From the IMG/VR virus record IMGVR_UViG_3300006874_000135, positions 1-24,826 of that record: a stretch of DNA of 24,826 bases. One strand, written 5' to 3'. The position numbers and the translations under genes are program-made. A model generated the notes under the pieces. That model was not told where the DNA came from, did not search any database, and saw nothing but the letters and a program-made list of their open reading frames with translations. Origin of the DNA: a virus. Positions within the stretch are counted from its first letter, which is position 1. Each line of letters begins with the position of its first letter. Below, in pieces: positions 1-8,149 of the stretch.

Positions 1-1004
1 TCAGGCGTCAGCAAAACGACTTCGGAGTTCGATGGCACGTCCAAAGTCGTCCGCACACCGCTCGCACTTGTAGCCGCAAAGAAGTTAGCACCATACACAG
101 TGCCTCGGAACTGCGGAGCTACTAGTAGTTTGCCATTGTTTTGGGCAGTTTCTGCATAGCCAATGCGGTATGACCAGTCTGCATCTCCTGCCGGTGGTGT
201 GTTTGCAATTCCGCCTGGGGTCTCGGACAGATACAGTTCGTCCCCGTCCTCAAAATCAGAAAGATCGATTCCGGTCAATTCTCCGAGGACTACGACGTCA
301 CCATCGCTGTTGTGCGAAATATTTGCGAACGCCACACCGATGGTTTTTTGAGCGGTGTTGCCATCAGTTGCAGTTGCCAAAGCGATGGTTGATCGGTTGC
401 CTGTTGACCCGCTGATATATACGACTGATCCCTTGTCGATCTGCACGCCAGTCTCGTTGCGGGCGGTGATCGTGATTGTGCCCTCGATCTGGTCAATCGC
501 AGCGTCCAGCTCGTCAATGGCAGCCTGAACGTCGGTCGCGGTCAGCTCGCTGGTGGTGTTGTCGTAGGTGATGTCAGCAGCCACCGGATACGTGGTAGTG
601 CCTACGTAGTCCACGGCATCGGAGTCTGGGCTGTACGCCACCGTGAGCGTGCCCTTGGCGATGATGCCCATGTCGGCACCAGCAGAATCAAACACCTTGA
701 CCGTGTAAAGGTAGTTGCCGGTGGTGGTGATGTTGCTTTCGGCTGGCTCCAGCTCCACTGTGGCCTTGCTTGTGGTCGTGTTGACCGTGCCCACCTTGTT
801 GATGTACAGGGTGTCTGGATCCGCGCTTGCCCAAGCCTCCATCTTGCACGTGCCGTCGGTTGGCATTGCGACCAGACCGCCGTGCTGATCCGTGGTGAGA
901 AATTCCAGAATCACGTTCTCCGCCTGGTAGATTGTGAATGTCTCCAGAGCGTTGGCGGATCCGCGTTCGGTCGTGAAAGTGAGTGTGCGTGTGGATGCGG
1001 TCAT
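1..1004 (-). CDS. Tail fibre/baseplate-type protein, N-terminal 334 residues (cut by window edge)
   Basis: The reading frame is open from the ATG at 1004 to the window edge, so the C-terminus is missing. Residues 1-125 look like an all-beta, Ig/BppU-like N-terminal domain (threonine-rich strands ending GTLTVAYSP). Residues 156-170 (ATDVQAAIDELDAAI) are the short helical linker common in phage tail fibres. Residues 185-300 match a widespread phage virion domain (YISGSTGNRSTIALA, then TIGVAFANIS, then DELYLSETPGG). Residues 311-325 (ATSASGVRTTLDVPS) are another tail-fibre linker. It probably sits at the distal tail and contacts the host; that role is inferred. There is no Shine-Dalgarno site. 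A TTGACC/TAAAAT promoter ends 6 bp before the ATG, so the mRNA may be leaderless. Confidence 0.8.
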   Translation of the reverse strand, partial: MTASTRTLTFTTERGSANALETFTIYQAENVILEFLTTDQHGGLVAMPTDGTCKMEAWASADPDTLYINKVGTVNTTTSKATVELEPAESNITTTGNYLYTVKVFDSAGADMGIIAKGTLTVAYSPDSDAVDYVGTTTYPVAADITYDNTTSELTATDVQAAIDELDAAIDQIEGTITITARNETGVQIDKGSVVYISGSTGNRSTIALATATDGNTAQKTIGVAFANISHNSDGDVVVLGELTGIDLSDFEDGDELYLSETPGGIANTPPAGDADWSYRIGYAETAQNNGKLLVAPQFRGTVYGANFFAATSASGVRTTLDVPSNSEVVLLTP

Positions 1005-1010
1005 GGTTTA

Positions 1011-1039
1011 ATTTTAGGCAACTTTTAGGGATTGGTCAA
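1011..1039 (-). promoter_or_regulatory. Promoter of the recurrent late type, TTGACC-17-TAAAAT
   Basis: The -35 TTGACC (1034-1039), exactly 17 bp of spacer ending AAGTTGCC, and the -10 TAAAAT (1011-1016) fill the 36-bp gap before the fibre gene. A standard -10 to +1 distance puts the start site on the A of the ATG at 1004. The spacer end resembles the ATGTTTCC seen in the other members but is degenerate. Confidence 0.6.
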
Positions 1040-1040
1040 T

Positions 1041-1625
1041 TTATGAAACTTCTGTCCATGTATAAGCTGTCTCGATGGCATTGTAGTCAGACGCCCATTT
1101 TTGATCTATGTTTGTAACGGAACCGCCGGCCGCGGTAACGGTTGCCAAGTCGATGTATCTGTATCCGGTTGACTTATCGCTGGCAGACCATGTGTCTGTA
1201 AAGGCGCTGGTCTGCGTGACCACCGATGCGGACAGGAGAAAGTGGAAGTATTCGGATAAAGTATCAGACCCTATTAAAAAATCATCCCGGAGATCGTAGC
1301 TAATCTCCAGCCTGATCCCTATGTAGTTTGTGCCGTTGCTTAAGGTTTGCTCTGATTCTGCAATATAAAATTCCCCATTATCATACAAACCTTTTACAGA
1401 CCCAGCCGCCACGGTTACATTAAGTCCCACGGCAGTTTTGACCTGAAACGGGTGAGAAAAGTCTACTTCATCCGGAACCAAAATGTACTTGTCCGAATAC
1501 CTTTCAACATGGCCGTTGAACAATTCCAAATTGGAAAGCACCTCGTCCACCTTATTAAAGAAAGACGCGGGCACCTTGTTCGGCCAGTCGCCGGGCTTTA
1601 CTTTGTTTTTTAGAAAGTCGCCCAT
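1041..1625 (-). CDS. Putative distal tail/baseplate protein (194 aa)
   Basis: Not matched to a named family. The start is the ATG at 1625, preceded by AAAGG about 6 bases upstream; the frame extends further up but only through the preceding gene. The N-terminus is short and helical (SFFNKVDEVLSNLELFNGHV), followed by beta-rich, Ser/Thr-rich sequence with alternating hydrophobic residues, typical of structural tail proteins. It sits between another unknown tail gene and the fibre gene, downstream of the tape measure. It is therefore likely a virion component of the tail tip; this is inferred from position. It has no transmembrane segment and no visible enzyme motif. Confidence 0.65.
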   Translation of the reverse strand: MGDFLKNKVKPGDWPNKVPASFFNKVDEVLSNLELFNGHVERYSDKYILVPDEVDFSHPFQVKTAVGLNVTVAAGSVKGLYDNGEFYIAESEQTLSNGTNYIGIRLEISYDLRDDFLIGSDTLSEYFHFLLSASVVTQTSAFTDTWSASDKSTGYRYIDLATVTAAGGSVTNIDQKWASDYNAIETAYTWTEVS

Positions 1626-1633
1626 GATAACCT

Positions 1634-2293
1634 TTATGATGTTGGATAAGGACTTGTTACATCCCACGATCCAAGCTGCATGGATTCGTAATTGGCGGTG
1701 AAGGATCCCAACTGCATGCTTTCCAGCGACATGTTAAATGTCTCTCCAGGAAGATTGTATCTTGCAAGCTTCAACTGATTCTCGATGTCCTCTACTGCCT
1801 GCTCGCTGAGAGCCAAGAACTGCCATGTGTTTTTGACGTTTGTTCTTTTTAAAACATTTGAGCCGGCAACGATGACATCCGTTCCTGCGTTAGATGTCAT
1901 TTTTACCGCATTCTCTACTTTGATCGGGGTGCCGTAATCCTCTGTTACGCTTGCGGCGGTATTGACCGTGTTGGGCGATGATATTTCTACAGTCCAAGTT
2001 GCGACCAAATCTGGAGAATCAACCGCTCCCACACCGTCAAAGACTAGGGTGACGCCTTCGTAGATTTCCCAAGAATTAGACCCATCCCAAGTGATATTGA
2101 AATCATTATCGAACCCTTTTTCCCAGCCGCTTGTTATCGTTTCGGTTTTTGTCCACTTTGTTTTCCCATTTACGACTCCATTCGGCTTGTACAGCCCGGA
2201 CACGTCGTATGTAACGGCAGTGGTGTCATCGGTGACGGATCCCTCCACCAGCATATTTTGGGTAAGCACCCATGTTTTATCTCGCAGTGCCAT
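1634..2293 (-). CDS. Putative distal tail protein (219 aa)
   Basis: The ATG at 2293 overlaps the stop of the tape-measure gene (TAATG), so translation is probably coupled. The sequence is beta-rich with many Thr, Ser, Asn and Asp residues (VTYDVSGLYKPNG, ITWDGSNSWEIYEG), as in structural tail proteins. The C-terminus holds a short internal repeat: ESMQLGSF, then ESMQLGSW, separated by four residues. The place directly after the tape measure is where distal tail (Dit-like) or minor tail proteins are usually encoded; the exact role is not shown by the sequence. There is no signal peptide or enzymatic motif. Confidence 0.65.
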   Translation of the reverse strand: MALRDKTWVLTQNMLVEGSVTDDTTAVTYDVSGLYKPNGVVNGKTKWTKTETITSGWEKGFDNDFNITWDGSNSWEIYEGVTLVFDGVGAVDSPDLVATWTVEISSPNTVNTAASVTEDYGTPIKVENAVKMTSNAGTDVIVAGSNVLKRTNVKNTWQFLALSEQAVEDIENQLKLARYNLPGETFNMSLESMQLGSFTANYESMQLGSWDVTSPYPTS

Positions 2294-4296
2294 TATGCAA
2301 ACCCTCCAGCGTCTTTGATGGTTTTAGCAATCGAACGGGTGTTCTTTTCGTTCTGCACAATTGCTTTTGTGATGTTTTCTTTAAATGCCAGTTCCGCCTT
2401 CATGCCATTGATGCCCTTTAGCGCAACCGCCATGTTCTTGATGGCGTCGGCCTGTGCGATATCCATGTTTAGCTGCAAACTTAGATCCGGGAGATTTACA
2501 AACCGCAATTCTTTGTCCATCTTTAGGATTTGCCGTATAAGCATATCCACTTCTCTAGCGTCCAGCTTTGGGATCTCAAGGTCTTTAAGCGATGACAAAT
2601 CTGGCAAATCAATAAACGGTATATCACCCAAACCCTCGGCAATGCGCTTAACATTGTTTACAAATTTGGCCGCCTTTGTTCCGCTCAAATTGCCTACATC
2701 AATTTTGCGTATATCGTCCAGCCATGCAAGGTCAATGTCTGTTGCGTCAATTTGGGACAGCCCTTTTGCCAGCTTCTCCAAGTTGCTCACAAACTTTTTG
2801 ACGTCAAACCCGCTCGACTCTTTATTAAATTCGTTTACCTTTTGGCTGGTTTTGTCTACTGCATCATAAATGACTTCATAATGACGTTTCTGCACCTCAA
2901 GCGCATTTGTAAGTTCCTCTACAGTTGACTTTGTAGATTCAAGCTGGTTTTCAGTTTCTTCTAATTGTTGCTCTGCAGCGTCGGACTCTTTTTTGTTTCT
3001 CTCTGCTGCTTTCTTGGCCTTTTCGTCTAACGCCTTTTGTAGGTCGTCCTCCGCCGCCTTGATTGAAGCGTTCTTTTCTTTCTGTATATCAACCAACTGT
3101 TCACCAGTTACCTTGTAATAATCTTCAATGCCCCGCAGGTTGTTAATGGTTGCGGATTTTATCTCATCGAACCCATGATCCCATGTGCGGTAAAGGTCTT
3201 GAATGTCTTTGCGGGAAATGTTTGGATCTAATGCCGCGCTGATTTCCAACCCTATATTGTAAGACCAGTTTTCTACTACCGCCTTTGCCTTGTGCAGCTT
3301 CTCCCTTGCTACGTCCACAAGGTTTTGGAACATTGCAGAGATGTTTGACCCGAGCCACTCTCCGAACGAGCCAACAACCGCACCCACTTCCGCAAATTTT
3401 GCCTTTGTTTCTGCAGCCCATACTTTTATATCACGAATGGTTTTTGCTATGCCACCAGATTCTGCCCAGGATTCAAATTTCTGGGTAAGGTCTTTTACCT
3501 TCCCAGAGATTTTTCCCACAATATCGGCAAGCGGGGCTGAGTCCATTATCTGCGCACCGATTGCGATTGTCGCCTCGGATACTGCAGCCTTTAGGCCCTT
3601 CATTTGATTGGCCATTGAGCCTGCCGTCTTTTCCGCGTCCCCGTGCGCGTCGGTCGTGCCTTCCAAGATGATCTGGTATCTTGCCTGCGCCTTTGCTACT
3701 TCGCTGACCTCTTTAGTCGTTTTTGCCAACCCCATTTCCACGGCTTTTTGCTTGATGCTGTTTTCAGTCATCACTACGCCGTATTTTTTCATGACTTCGT
3801 TACTGCCCGTCATGGCAGATGCAAAGTCTTCAATCACTTTCTGGTCGCTGGCATTGTTAAAACTGGCGACGTCAATTGCCAGTTGCGTCATCTTCTTTGA
3901 GTAATCTGCTGCCTCACCGCGTGCCATTCCCATAGGCACAAACAGATCCTGCAACGACGCCATCATCCCTTTGATTTCTGTCTTGCTCCTGTTCGTCGCG
4001 CTTCCAAGATTTTCTGCAAATTGTTCTGCGTCTGCCGTGAATCCCCGGAACACGGTGTCAAATTTTGACTGCATTTCGGCAGCGTCTGATGCAGCTTTAA
4101 CCGCAATACCGCCCAAAGTTGCCAATGTCCCACCAACTGCGCCAACGCCGACTGCTACTTTCTTAAATACGCTTACAATCCCAGCGCCCATCTTTTTGAC
4201 GCCATCTCCAAACTTAGCCAGAGACGCTTGCGCCTCCCCGAGTCCGGCGGCAATCTTGTTTTTTGCGCTTACTACGATCGAAACTTCACGCGCCAT
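2293..4296 (-). CDS. Tail tape measure protein (667 aa)
   Basis: The tape measure sets siphophage tail length and is packed inside the tail tube. The N-terminus (MAREVSIVVSAKNKIAAGL, then SLAKFGDGVKKMG) is the usual tape-measure opening. A hydrophobic Gly/Ala-rich segment lies at about 45-70 (GVGAVGGTLATLGGIAV). A helical domain follows with KYGVVMTENSIKQKAVEMGL, a recognisable tape-measure stretch. Residues of about 400-470 form a charged coiled coil (AAEQQLEETENQLEST). I see no peptidase or lysozyme domain. The ATG at 4296 has AAAGGAG upstream and overlaps the preceding gene by 11 bp. At roughly 1.5 angstrom per residue, the length would fit a tail near 100 nm (family rule of thumb). Confidence 0.9.
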   Translation of the reverse strand: MAREVSIVVSAKNKIAAGLGEAQASLAKFGDGVKKMGAGIVSVFKKVAVGVGAVGGTLATLGGIAVKAASDAAEMQSKFDTVFRGFTADAEQFAENLGSATNRSKTEIKGMMASLQDLFVPMGMARGEAADYSKKMTQLAIDVASFNNASDQKVIEDFASAMTGSNEVMKKYGVVMTENSIKQKAVEMGLAKTTKEVSEVAKAQARYQIILEGTTDAHGDAEKTAGSMANQMKGLKAAVSEATIAIGAQIMDSAPLADIVGKISGKVKDLTQKFESWAESGGIAKTIRDIKVWAAETKAKFAEVGAVVGSFGEWLGSNISAMFQNLVDVAREKLHKAKAVVENWSYNIGLEISAALDPNISRKDIQDLYRTWDHGFDEIKSATINNLRGIEDYYKVTGEQLVDIQKEKNASIKAAEDDLQKALDEKAKKAAERNKKESDAAEQQLEETENQLESTKSTVEELTNALEVQKRHYEVIYDAVDKTSQKVNEFNKESSGFDVKKFVSNLEKLAKGLSQIDATDIDLAWLDDIRKIDVGNLSGTKAAKFVNNVKRIAEGLGDIPFIDLPDLSSLKDLEIPKLDAREVDMLIRQILKMDKELRFVNLPDLSLQLNMDIAQADAIKNMAVALKGINGMKAELAFKENITKAIVQNEKNTRSIAKTIKDAGGFA

Positions 4297-4984
4297 CTTT
4301 ATGCTCCTTTCGGATTTCCATTAGTGCAAGCCCCACGTCTCGCTCGGCCTGAATGTAATCGTTCGCCGGCTTTTTGTCGCCGTTCATTTCATTAAGCGCC
4401 TGTGCCTGTCGGGCAATGTAAGACAGGCTCACCCTGGCACGCCACACGTCTGGGGGAATGTTAGTCTGCGCCACCAACCGGGTGACCGCGCTTTCAAAGT
4501 CAGTCGGCTCTTCCGAAGCCACTTCTCCAGCCTCGGCTGGATTAAGCAATTCAAGCACCAGCTCAACCTCTTCCGCGGTGGCGTCAATTGTTCGCGCCAT
4601 TTTTAACGCTTCGTCTTTTGCGGCTTGCGTGTGGTACAGGGGCAGGAAGTAATCCAAATCCCGCGCGTGTTCATGCGCAATAATCAAACATGCAGCGTGG
4701 TATTCGGACGGAAGTTCAGCAATCGCCCATACATACCACTCCGCTGCCTGCAATGTCAGGGGAAAGAGTAGCCTACTCCCCAGCTTCCGCGGTGTCCCCG
4801 TCGCTGTCGCTTCCCGGATCGTCGGTGAGTCCGTCCGCTTGCAAAGCTCGTGGATCATCGCCAATTGGTTCGGCGTACAGCTTATGCCCTCCCTCGTCAG
4901 GGCATTGATCTCCGCCTCCGCCAGCGGATGCAACCATGTCCGCTCGGATAACTTCGGTTTGGCCGTTTCGGTTGACTCGTTCAA
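4286..4984 (-). CDS. Probable tail assembly protein (232 aa), TTG start
   Basis: The frame lies directly upstream of, and overlaps, the tape measure, the position of tail assembly chaperones. The product is soluble and helical (TWLHPLAEAEINALTREG near the N-terminus, HEHARDLDYFLPLYH in the middle) with an acidic region around 140-165. I do not recognise a family. The only start that keeps the full N-terminus is TTG at 4984; the next in-frame ATG is codon 43, inside apparently coherent sequence. An ATG in another frame at 4994 is coupled to the previous stop (TAATG) and opens a 73-codon frame inside this gene. Translation might therefore begin there and shift, but no slippery site is obvious. 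Confidence 0.65.
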   Translation of the reverse strand: MNESTETAKPKLSERTWLHPLAEAEINALTREGISCTPNQLAMIHELCKRTDSPTIREATATGTPRKLGSRLLFPLTLQAAEWYVWAIAELPSEYHAACLIIAHEHARDLDYFLPLYHTQAAKDEALKMARTIDATAEEVELVLELLNPAEAGEVASEEPTDFESAVTRLVAQTNIPPDVWRARVSLSYIARQAQALNEMNGDKKPANDYIQAERDVGLALMEIRKEHKDGA

Positions 4985-4993
4985 TGTAGCTCA

Positions 4994-5683
4994 TTAGCTG
5001 GCGGAGATGTTCTTGAAGACCATTGCGGATCCAGTGCCGTACTCGGTGTTGCTTTCGCTCTCACCCGGGCCGGTCAACAGGGTAAACCCAGTATCAGCCG
5101 CCCCACCTGGAGCAGCGGTAACTCCGACAAGATCGTGTGTCACTTCAAGACGGCCACCGTACACGTCAAGAGCCAACTCTTCGTTGGTGCTGTCCATTGC
5201 GCGGGATGTCTGTACGCTAAAGGATGCAGACGATCCGGTCAGGCGGGTATTGGTGTCGGTGCTGTATCCAATGGACTGGGCACCTTTCCCGCCGGTGAAT
5301 GTAAATCCGGGGTCGTACTTGGCAACTTCGGAATCGGCGGCAATGGTTTTCTGCCCGCTGATGGTCACCGTGGCCTGCTCGGTGTTGGACGTGCTGACGG
5401 AAATAGATGTGATGACATATCCGTTGATGACTTTGCCGCCACGGAAATCTTTAGAAGTCGCAGTGTCGTAGAAGTCAATGCTGGATGCCTTGCCGCAAAC
5501 GTAGTCAACGCTTACCGCTTGACCATATCCAGTGTCGTGGATGGTGCTTGCAACGACGTCTCCGTTGCTGTCCATTGCCTGCGCTTCAGAAGCCTGCAAC
5601 CCTGCGTTTGATGCGCTGTTGGCTGCAATACCAAGGGATGTGTCTGCGAATCCAAAATAATCAGTTGTGATGCCAAATGCCAT
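4994..5683 (-). CDS. Major tail tube protein candidate (229 aa)
   Basis: The length, composition and position (before the chaperone and tape measure) fit a siphophage major tail protein. The sequence is beta-rich with Ser, Thr, Gly and Asp (VINGYVITSISVSTSNTEQ, then ATVTISGQKTI, then LEVTHDLVGVTAAPGG), as expected for a tube-fold subunit. The start ATG at 5683 has CGGAG about 8 bases upstream. A promoter of the recurrent TTGACA/ATGTTTCC type lies at 5709-5737, suggesting this abundant protein gets its own transcript. The family assignment rests on context and fold-like composition, not on a specific motif. Confidence 0.7.
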   Translation of the reverse strand: MAFGITTDYFGFADTSLGIAANSASNAGLQASEAQAMDSNGDVVASTIHDTGYGQAVSVDYVCGKASSIDFYDTATSKDFRGGKVINGYVITSISVSTSNTEQATVTISGQKTIAADSEVAKYDPGFTFTGGKGAQSIGYSTDTNTRLTGSSASFSVQTSRAMDSTNEELALDVYGGRLEVTHDLVGVTAAPGGAADTGFTLLTGPGESESNTEYGTGSAMVFKNISAS

Positions 5684-5705
5684 ATAAATCTCCGGTGGTT
5701 ATGTT

Positions 5706-6338
5706 TTAAGTTTGGGAAACATCTGCGGTCTTGTCAATCCTTTGGCTTTCGTGGATTTGCTTGCCAATCTCTTCCCGCAGTCCCTGCAGCCCCTCGTCTT
5801 TTTCCGGCTCGGCCAAGCAGTCCAGCGCCGTGCCGGTCAAATCGATCCCGCGGTCAATTGCTTTGGACAGCCAAAACGTCCAGCTTTGTCGCTGTTGGGC
5901 ATGGCTGGGGTCGGATGTGTCCACGCCAAAGACTCGGATCTCGTCTACAGTATCGCCCATATCATGCTCGTATAATGCCAGCGCCAACATGAGCGATGGA
6001 CTGCCGAGAAAATAATTTGTGCCGAAATGCGTAAACAAATCAATGTGCGGGTAAAGGCGCTGATCCGGTACAACCGGGATGTGTTCGGTAACATATACTG
6101 GGCATCCTATTTTTGCCAGTTCTTGGAAGTGGTCGCCATTGTGCCCAGGGTTCCACCGCTTCAGATACTGCCACTTGTGAAGCTCAAAGAAGCGGTCAAA
6201 TCGCAAACCTTCGGAAGGGGCGTAATAGGCGTAAGCGTTATTCAAACTCCAGACTTCGCCTATGACGTGTCGCGCCATGTCGATTTTCCGCTCGTAAGCG
6301 GTCGGCCCCATTCCGAGAATGGTAATCTTGCGTGACAT
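5706..6338 (-). CDS. Rossmann-like protein of unknown function inside the tail module (210 aa)
   Basis: The N-terminus reads ITILGMGPTAYER, a beta strand plus a glycine-rich turn (GxGPT) like those of nucleotide or nucleotide-sugar binding Rossmann folds. WSLNNAYAYY and RFDRFFELHKWQYL follow. The later parts, FGTNYFLGSPSLMLALAL and DEIRVFGVDTSDPSHAQQ, resemble conserved features of DUF115/glycosyltransferase-like proteins, but I cannot confirm a family. It may modify a virion protein or the host surface; that is inference. The start ATG at 6338 has GGAAG nearby. It lies between the tail completion gene and the tail tube gene, an unusual place for an enzyme. Its last codons contain a promoter element. 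Confidence 0.75.
   Translation of the reverse strand: MSRKITILGMGPTAYERKIDMARHVIGEVWSLNNAYAYYAPSEGLRFDRFFELHKWQYLKRWNPGHNGDHFQELAKIGCPVYVTEHIPVVPDQRLYPHIDLFTHFGTNYFLGSPSLMLALALYEHDMGDTVDEIRVFGVDTSDPSHAQQRQSWTFWLSKAIDRGIDLTGTALDCLAEPEKDEGLQGLREEIGKQIHESQRIDKTADVSQT
5709..5737 (-). promoter_or_regulatory. Promoter of the recurrent late type before the tail tube gene
   Basis: TTGACA (5732-5737), a 17-bp spacer ending ATGTTTCC (5715-5722), then a weak -10 CAAACT (5709-5714). The element sits inside the last codons of the upstream gene, and the predicted start site (~5702) leaves a leader of about 19 nt carrying the CGGAG ribosome site of the tube gene. Confidence 0.5.
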
Positions 6339-6340
6339 GA

Positions 6341-6772
6341 TTACACTTCCACGGTCAGGCGGAACGGAATATCAACCGCCCACAAGCGTTCTTCTCCGCC
6401 GCCGTGCGCCTGGTCGTTTGCACGTTCCCAGATTGTGCGTGTGATTGACGGGCCGGAGCCAAAGTCCAGACGCTGGATACCGGTAATGTCTGCCGATCCG
6501 TAAGGCAATGCGCCAAGCAGTGCAGATACGTCATCAAGTGCTTCTTCGCGGGATCCGTACAGTCCACGGAAATCCATTTGCATTGTCACTGCGTAGTAGT
6601 TTTCGTCCGACGGCACTTGCCCAGGTTCATCTCCAAGGCCGAACCCAAGAGAAAACAAACGGGGCGTGACGCCTGTGGTGGCCTTTGGCAGTTCGCCCTG
6701 GCTTCCGGTGGTGTTGCTTAATAACGTGTCGATCTTGTTAAAGACCGCGGTTTCGATTGCGTAAAGATCCAT
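6341..6772 (-). CDS. Putative tail terminator/completion protein (143 aa)
   Basis: Size and gene order (after the HK97 gp10-position gene and before the tube gene) match minor tail or tail terminator proteins of siphophages. The opening MDLYAIETAVFNKIDTLL, the middle YYAVTMQMDFRGLYGSREEA and the ending WAVDIPFRLTVEV show the alpha-beta pattern of such proteins (a strand-rich core with a long N-terminal helix). The ATG at 6772 is preferred over an in-frame GTG immediately upstream because AAAGGA lies 6 bases before it. The gap to the preceding gene is 3 bp. The family call is based on context. Confidence 0.6.
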   Translation of the reverse strand: MDLYAIETAVFNKIDTLLSNTTGSQGELPKATTGVTPRLFSLGFGLGDEPGQVPSDENYYAVTMQMDFRGLYGSREEALDDVSALLGALPYGSADITGIQRLDFGSGPSITRTIWERANDQAHGGGEERLWAVDIPFRLTVEV

Positions 6773-6775
6773 CAC

Positions 6776-7573
6776 CTATCCTTTGTTATATCGCTCAACA
6801 ACTTGATCCATGCGTTTTGCCATAGATCCGAATATGTCTTTTTGCCTTGTTCGGCCTAAGGTGTCAAGGTCGGTTTGTTTGATTGTCCGGCCTGCGTATT
6901 TAACGCGATTATCCGCGCGCAATTCTATGTTCCCGCCTGATCCGCGTTTTATCAGCCCGCTTTGTTGCGCTCTATTTTGCAAGCTTCGGATATAATCAGG
7001 TACACCGCTTACTCGTCCATTTGTTTTTGCTTCTAAAGATTCAAGTGCTTTTACCCATCCGGCTTTTAGTGTAAAAACATGTGCTTGAACTTCCCGCTTG
7101 TATTGATTGAATGCGGCGGTTTTTACCACATACTTTTCCGGGTTTTTTAATCCATTATGAAATGACGTTGCGGGCGCTCTTGTTCTGCCCTTGCGGTCTC
7201 TGCTGTCTCTATGTATCCGACCAATAGCTTCTTTTGATGCAGATCTCAAATCTTGGTCAGATCGAATGGCCATCACTCCGCCGGATGTAAAGTTGACAAT
7301 ATACCCGTCGTCCAACGGCTCCATGGTTCCGCTTATTTTGTTTTTTGGAATAAAGATGTTGTTTAGGTCTTTTTCAATAGCAGCTTTACCTGCTTTCTTT
7401 TGACCGCCTAATGTCAGGCTGGGATTGCCACCTGTTTTTTTTATGACATCACGGCAAAAAAGCTTCATCTGCTCTAGCGCCACAAATTCTATGCTGACGT
7501 CAAATTCTCCGGCAAGTTCGCCTATGCGCTTGGCGACTTTTTTATCCCCCATGATGTCATAAGTGATAGACAT
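6776..7573 (-). CDS. Putative head-tail connector/minor tail protein (265 aa)
   Basis: The ATG at 7573 overlaps the preceding stop (TAATG). The protein is basic and helical, with many Lys and Arg residues (DSRDRKGRTRAPATSF, SLQNRAQQSGLIKRG). In lambda-like gene order this slot normally holds an HK97 gp10-like tail completion protein, but it is longer than usual and I see no decisive motif. By eye it uses more A/T-rich codons than its neighbours, which may mean a different history. A virion morphogenesis role is inferred from position only. Confidence 0.6.
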   Translation of the reverse strand: MSITYDIMGDKKVAKRIGELAGEFDVSIEFVALEQMKLFCRDVIKKTGGNPSLTLGGQKKAGKAAIEKDLNNIFIPKNKISGTMEPLDDGYIVNFTSGGVMAIRSDQDLRSASKEAIGRIHRDSRDRKGRTRAPATSFHNGLKNPEKYVVKTAAFNQYKREVQAHVFTLKAGWVKALESLEAKTNGRVSGVPDYIRSLQNRAQQSGLIKRGSGGNIELRADNRVKYAGRTIKQTDLDTLGRTRQKDIFGSMAKRMDQVVERYNKG

Positions 7574-7878
7574 TAGATCCGCTTTAGCGTGAGCCGAAAA
7601 GTATCCGTGCCGGCGTCCGTTTCTCGCTCCGCAACATAATAGTTGACGCCGTCCAGTTGAACCGTAGCGCGATCTGGCGGGATCGTTCCCTGCCAGTCTG
7701 ACAGGCTCGTCAGCACGTCTTTGCTTGTGGGGTCATAGTCCCCACGCTCGTCAATGATGATGTCTTCACGGACGTCTGATGCAGTGCAGGAGATGGTCAG
7801 CGAGCCATACACAAGCGAGCTGGGGAAGTCCCCAGCCAGCTCTTGTAAATCATTGCTCCAGTTGGCGAGGGGCATCAT
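7573..7878 (-). CDS. Head-tail joining protein candidate (101 aa)
   Basis: A 101-residue protein starting MMPLANWSNDLQELAG; the two adjacent ATGs at 7878 and 7875 are equally possible. The strands LTISCTASDVRED, ATVQLDGVNYYVAERET and FRLTLKRI give a small beta barrel with the terminal pattern seen in gpFII-like head-tail joining proteins. It overlaps the preceding gene by ATGA and the next by TAATG, so it is tightly coupled within the connector cluster. The assignment uses size, position and strand pattern; no unique signature is visible. Confidence 0.6.
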   Translation of the reverse strand: MMPLANWSNDLQELAGDFPSSLVYGSLTISCTASDVREDIIIDERGDYDPTSKDVLTSLSDWQGTIPPDRATVQLDGVNYYVAERETDAGTDTFRLTLKRI

Positions 7879-8087
7879 TTAAAAACGCGGGTTTTGAGCA
7901 CGCCCTTTTTGCTGTGAATGATGCAGGCACGCTCGGCCTGTTTGATCGTCTTGCCTTTTCCAAACTGTCCGCCGGCGTCGGTGATTTCTTTCAGCAATTC
8001 GATTTTGCCGTCTACATCGGAATCAATTTTCCCATGCACCTGCCACTCGCCGTTGGCTTTTATAAATAGTCCTGTGAATTTGTCCAT
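7875..8087 (-). CDS. Small protein after the capsid gene (70 aa)
   Basis: Not recognised. It starts at the ATG at 8087 with AAAAAAGGAG about 6 bases upstream, just after the capsid terminator. The sequence is small, basic and mixed alpha/beta (FTGLFIKANGEWQVHGKI, then GKTIKQAERACIIHSKKG). Position suggests a connector or accessory head protein, or a regulator co-transcribed with the connector genes. Its strong ribosome site implies efficient translation. Confidence 0.6.
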   Translation of the reverse strand: MDKFTGLFIKANGEWQVHGKIDSDVDGKIELLKEITDAGGQFGKGKTIKQAERACIIHSKKGVLKTRVFK

Positions 8088-8100
8088 TGGTTACTCCTTT

Positions 8101-8140
8101 TTTAAAGAGAAAGCCCCACCCGCCCGGAGACGAGTGGGGC
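8101..8140 (-). terminator. Rho-independent terminator after the capsid gene
   Basis: On the minus-strand RNA, GCCCCAC (8134-8140) pairs with GTGGGGC (8113-8119). A G-U pair and two further pairs extend the stem to 10 bp with an 8-nt loop. UUUCUCUUU follows. It lies just beyond the capsid stop and would separate the capsid unit from the connector genes. Confidence 0.85.
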
Positions 8141-8149
8141 AATTGTTAT

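Noticed and set aside
4340-4400. A-rich CAAAAAG stretch as a tail-chaperone frameshift site
   Set aside because: The heptamer does not fit XXXYYYZ, and the shifted frame ends after about 23 codons without a plausible domain.
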